From Chitinophaga pinensis (GTDB lineage Bacteria; Bacteroidota; Bacteroidia; M30B66), in the NCBI GenBank assembly GCA_943330985.1, contig CALQJV010000003.1, forward strand, positions 1-14,557: DNA of 14,557 bases. Direction: 5' to 3'. Below, piece after piece: positions 12,917 through 14,557 of the stretch. The first letter of the stretch is position 1. The number at the start of each line of letters is the position of its first letter. Below the pieces are notes generated by a model that was not told the origin of the DNA, made no database searches, and was given only the letters and a program-made list of their open reading frames with translations. The position numbers and the translations under genes are program-made.

Positions 12917-14557
12917 TTATCGAACTACATTTAAACGAGCCGATGTACTATATTTATTCCCAGTGAGTAATAATTGATAAACACCAGTAGCCAAATCGGA
13001 AACATTGATTTGCAAGCTTGCTTGTTTTTCAACGCTATTGAAATTGAAGGTTTTTACAAGTTTTCCAGCGGCATCCAAAACATTAATAACCAAAGCTTCC
13101 TCACGTTCAGGTAAACGAAGGCGGATATCGGTAATGGCGTTTGCTGGATTCGGGAAAAGAGAGAACACTTCAGTGCCAGCATGATCTATTCCAGTAGTGA
13201 AATCTTGAACGGTGATGAACGTTGTTTTAACATCCATACACGTTGCGTTTGATGCAATAAACGTTACAGTGAACGTTCCCGGTGCTGTATACACATGCAC
13301 TGGATTAAGAACACCAGTTACAATAGTTCCATCTCCAAAATCCCAAGTCATATCGCTAGCGCCTTGAACTGTAGCATTAAACACTACCGATGCATCGTAT
13401 ATTGGGAACTGCGTTCCATTCGACTCAATGTTTGCAGTTATTGCAGCACCCTCAGCCACTTCAATTGCTTGGTTGATGTTGCTTCCAAATTGATTATTCA
13501 TCGATACGAAATACAATCCACCAGCTAAATTATGAATGGTTTGACTTCCGCTAAAATTTGTCCCTTCTGAAACTGTTTCGCCATTTTGATTTGTCACAGA
13601 ATAATTCCAAGTGGAAGCAGAAGCGCTATTGATGATGATTTCTCCGTCGTTTTGGACACAACTTTCAGTTGCAGCAAGCAAGGTTACTTCCGGTTTGAAA
13701 TGTAAACGGAACCGCAGTACATCCGTTGTTGTATCGAACGTATAAGCATAATCTGGATTGTTACGAAGATTATGGAAAATACCCAATTTCGTGTCTTCCA
13801 AAATAATTTGAGCTGTTTCAGGAAGGTTGTCGATTTGGTTTAAACGAAGTGTTTGTGGTCCATTTACATTGGCTTCAATACCGATCTGAATCATTTTATC
13901 AGAATTTAATTCAGATAATGCATTGATTGCATAATCGCCGTTTCCAATTTTCGTGAACATGGCAATATTCAGATTGCCTTTTAATTTCACCGCATCGTAA
14001 TTTTCATCAACACTGTCGGTTGCGTCTCCTTTAAAAGCAATTAATGTTTCGTTGTAATCGTTTGCTTGTGTGGTAACACTTACCCAAACACGCTCAAGAA
14101 TTGATGCATCGAAGAATGCAGTATTTTGAGTTGTGCGCATTGAATTAGTAAATGTTAAAGATGTTGCTGCATTAGCCTGAACAAAGAAACCTTGGCAAGA
14201 AGCAATATCACCGCTAAATGTTTTTCCACTATTAGGAGCAACGAAACCAATTCCATTCCACACCCCGTAATCGGAGCCAGAATAGCCCAATCCATTACTG
14301 TTGTCATCATCCCAAAAATACAAGGCCCCACCCTGAATTTGTGGATTTGCAGCAACAAAACTAGTTGCACTTATTGCACTTGGATAGGGATTGCCAACAA
14401 GAATAAAGCTTGTAAAAGCTCCCAACGCTAAAGGACCATAACTGATTGTTCCATTGTTTGCTGGCCCAAAGAAATTGGCACTACCAGTACCCGTTGCAAT
14501 GTATCCTCTACCTGGAGTTAAATAGGTGCCTGCAGATTCCCATCCACTTAATAATCC
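12917..14557 (-). CDS. PKD-domain protein with T9SS type A sorting domain (5' end outside window)
   Basis: The frame is open from the window edge at 14557 (546 residues visible) to TAA at 12919-12917, so the true start lies beyond the window. The TTG at 14425 is only internal. The visible N-terminal part contains PGRGYIATGTG and FILVGNPYPSAISA, a pattern I recall from large Bacteroidetes surface proteins. A PKD domain follows, with the signature TWDFGDGTIVTGVLNPVHVY. The last 80 residues or so form the T9SS type A sorting domain: FSLFPNPANAITDIRL, VINVLDAAGKLV, SDLATGVYQLLL, ending in a basic RLNVVR. The protein is therefore exported by the type IX system and anchored at or released from the cell surface, probably acting in adhesion or binding. 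No enzyme domain is visible. It converges on tonB across a shared terminator. Confidence 0.93.
   Translation of the reverse strand, partial: GLLSGWESAGTYLTPGRGYIATGTGSANFFGPANNGTISYGPLALGAFTSFILVGNPYPSAISATSFVAANPQIQGGALYFWDDDNSNGLGYSGSDYGVWNGIGFVAPNSGKTFSGDIASCQGFFVQANAATSLTFTNSMRTTQNTAFFDASILERVWVSVTTQANDYNETLIAFKGDATDSVDENYDAVKLKGNLNIAMFTKIGNGDYAINALSELNSDKMIQIGIEANVNGPQTLRLNQIDNLPETAQIILEDTKLGIFHNLRNNPDYAYTFDTTTDVLRFRLHFKPEVTLLAATESCVQNDGEIIINSASASTWNYSVTNQNGETVSEGTNFSGSQTIHNLAGGLYFVSMNNQFGSNINQAIEVAEGAAITANIESNGTQFPIYDASVVFNATVQGASDMTWDFGDGTIVTGVLNPVHVYTAPGTFTVTFIASNATCMDVKTTFITVQDFTTGIDHAGTEVFSLFPNPANAITDIRLRLPEREEALVINVLDAAGKLVKTFNFNSVEKQASLQINVSDLATGVYQLLLTGNKYSTSARLNVVR

Noticed and set aside
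14155..14431. Short frames on both strands near the right edge
   Set aside because: They overlap the continuous T9SS-protein frame, which is open to the window edge and carries family-like sequence.
1..14557. CRISPR arrays, tRNA or rRNA genes, and IS elements
   Set aside because: I saw no regularly spaced direct repeats, cloverleaf-like sequences, rRNA segments or transposase motifs on either strand.

Overview
The window looks like chromosomal DNA from a Bacteroidota (Bacteroidetes) organism, probably an environmental Flavobacteriia/Sphingobacteriia-like lineage. This rests on several signs: moderately AT-rich DNA; a protein with a C-terminal type IX secretion (T9SS) sorting domain; a Bacteroidetes-style TonB energy transducer; a DUF2027+Smr protein; and repeated TAnnTTTG (-7) promoter boxes just upstream of start codons with no Shine-Dalgarno sequences. 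No phage, transposase, CRISPR array, tRNA or rRNA was found.

Layout. Positions 1-664 (minus) hold the N-terminal RecA domain of a DEAD-box RNA helicase. It is ended by an in-frame TAA, although family-like sequence continues beyond the stop to the window edge. RNase P RNA (rnpB, minus) occupies about 873-1259. Upstream of it lie a short inverted repeat and a structured intergenic repeat (about 1281-1420). A gene-poor stretch follows to 1919 and contains a small coding remnant that seems frameshifted. Positions 1920-4023 (minus) carry a DUF2027/Smr protein followed by two small secreted proteins of unknown function. Positions 4139-5623 form a regulatory island: an ECF-type sigma factor with an unusually short anti-sigma-like partner (minus), divergent from a small HTH protein and a small membrane-anchored protein (plus). 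Positions 5620-6171 encode a two-helix membrane protein.

Positions 6222-10980 (minus) are a co-directional block read in the order aroQ, a large AAA+ ATPase, bioD, bioA. aroQ makes 3-dehydroshikimate in the aromatic amino acid pathway. bioD and bioA catalyse adjacent steps of biotin synthesis and overlap by ATGA. The AAA+ protein has a CbbX/SpoVK-type ATPase domain, a TerB-like segment and a coiled coil, and its role is unknown. xerD (chromosome dimer resolution) diverges from aroQ and is followed by tonB. A symmetric bidirectional terminator separates tonB from a convergent T9SS-exported PKD-domain protein whose 5' end lies outside the window.

Most of the window is ordinary housekeeping sequence. 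The items most worth a second look are the helicase stop codon, the sigma/short anti-sigma island with its divergent promoter region, the multidomain AAA+ protein, and the structured repeat plus gene remnant next to rnpB.
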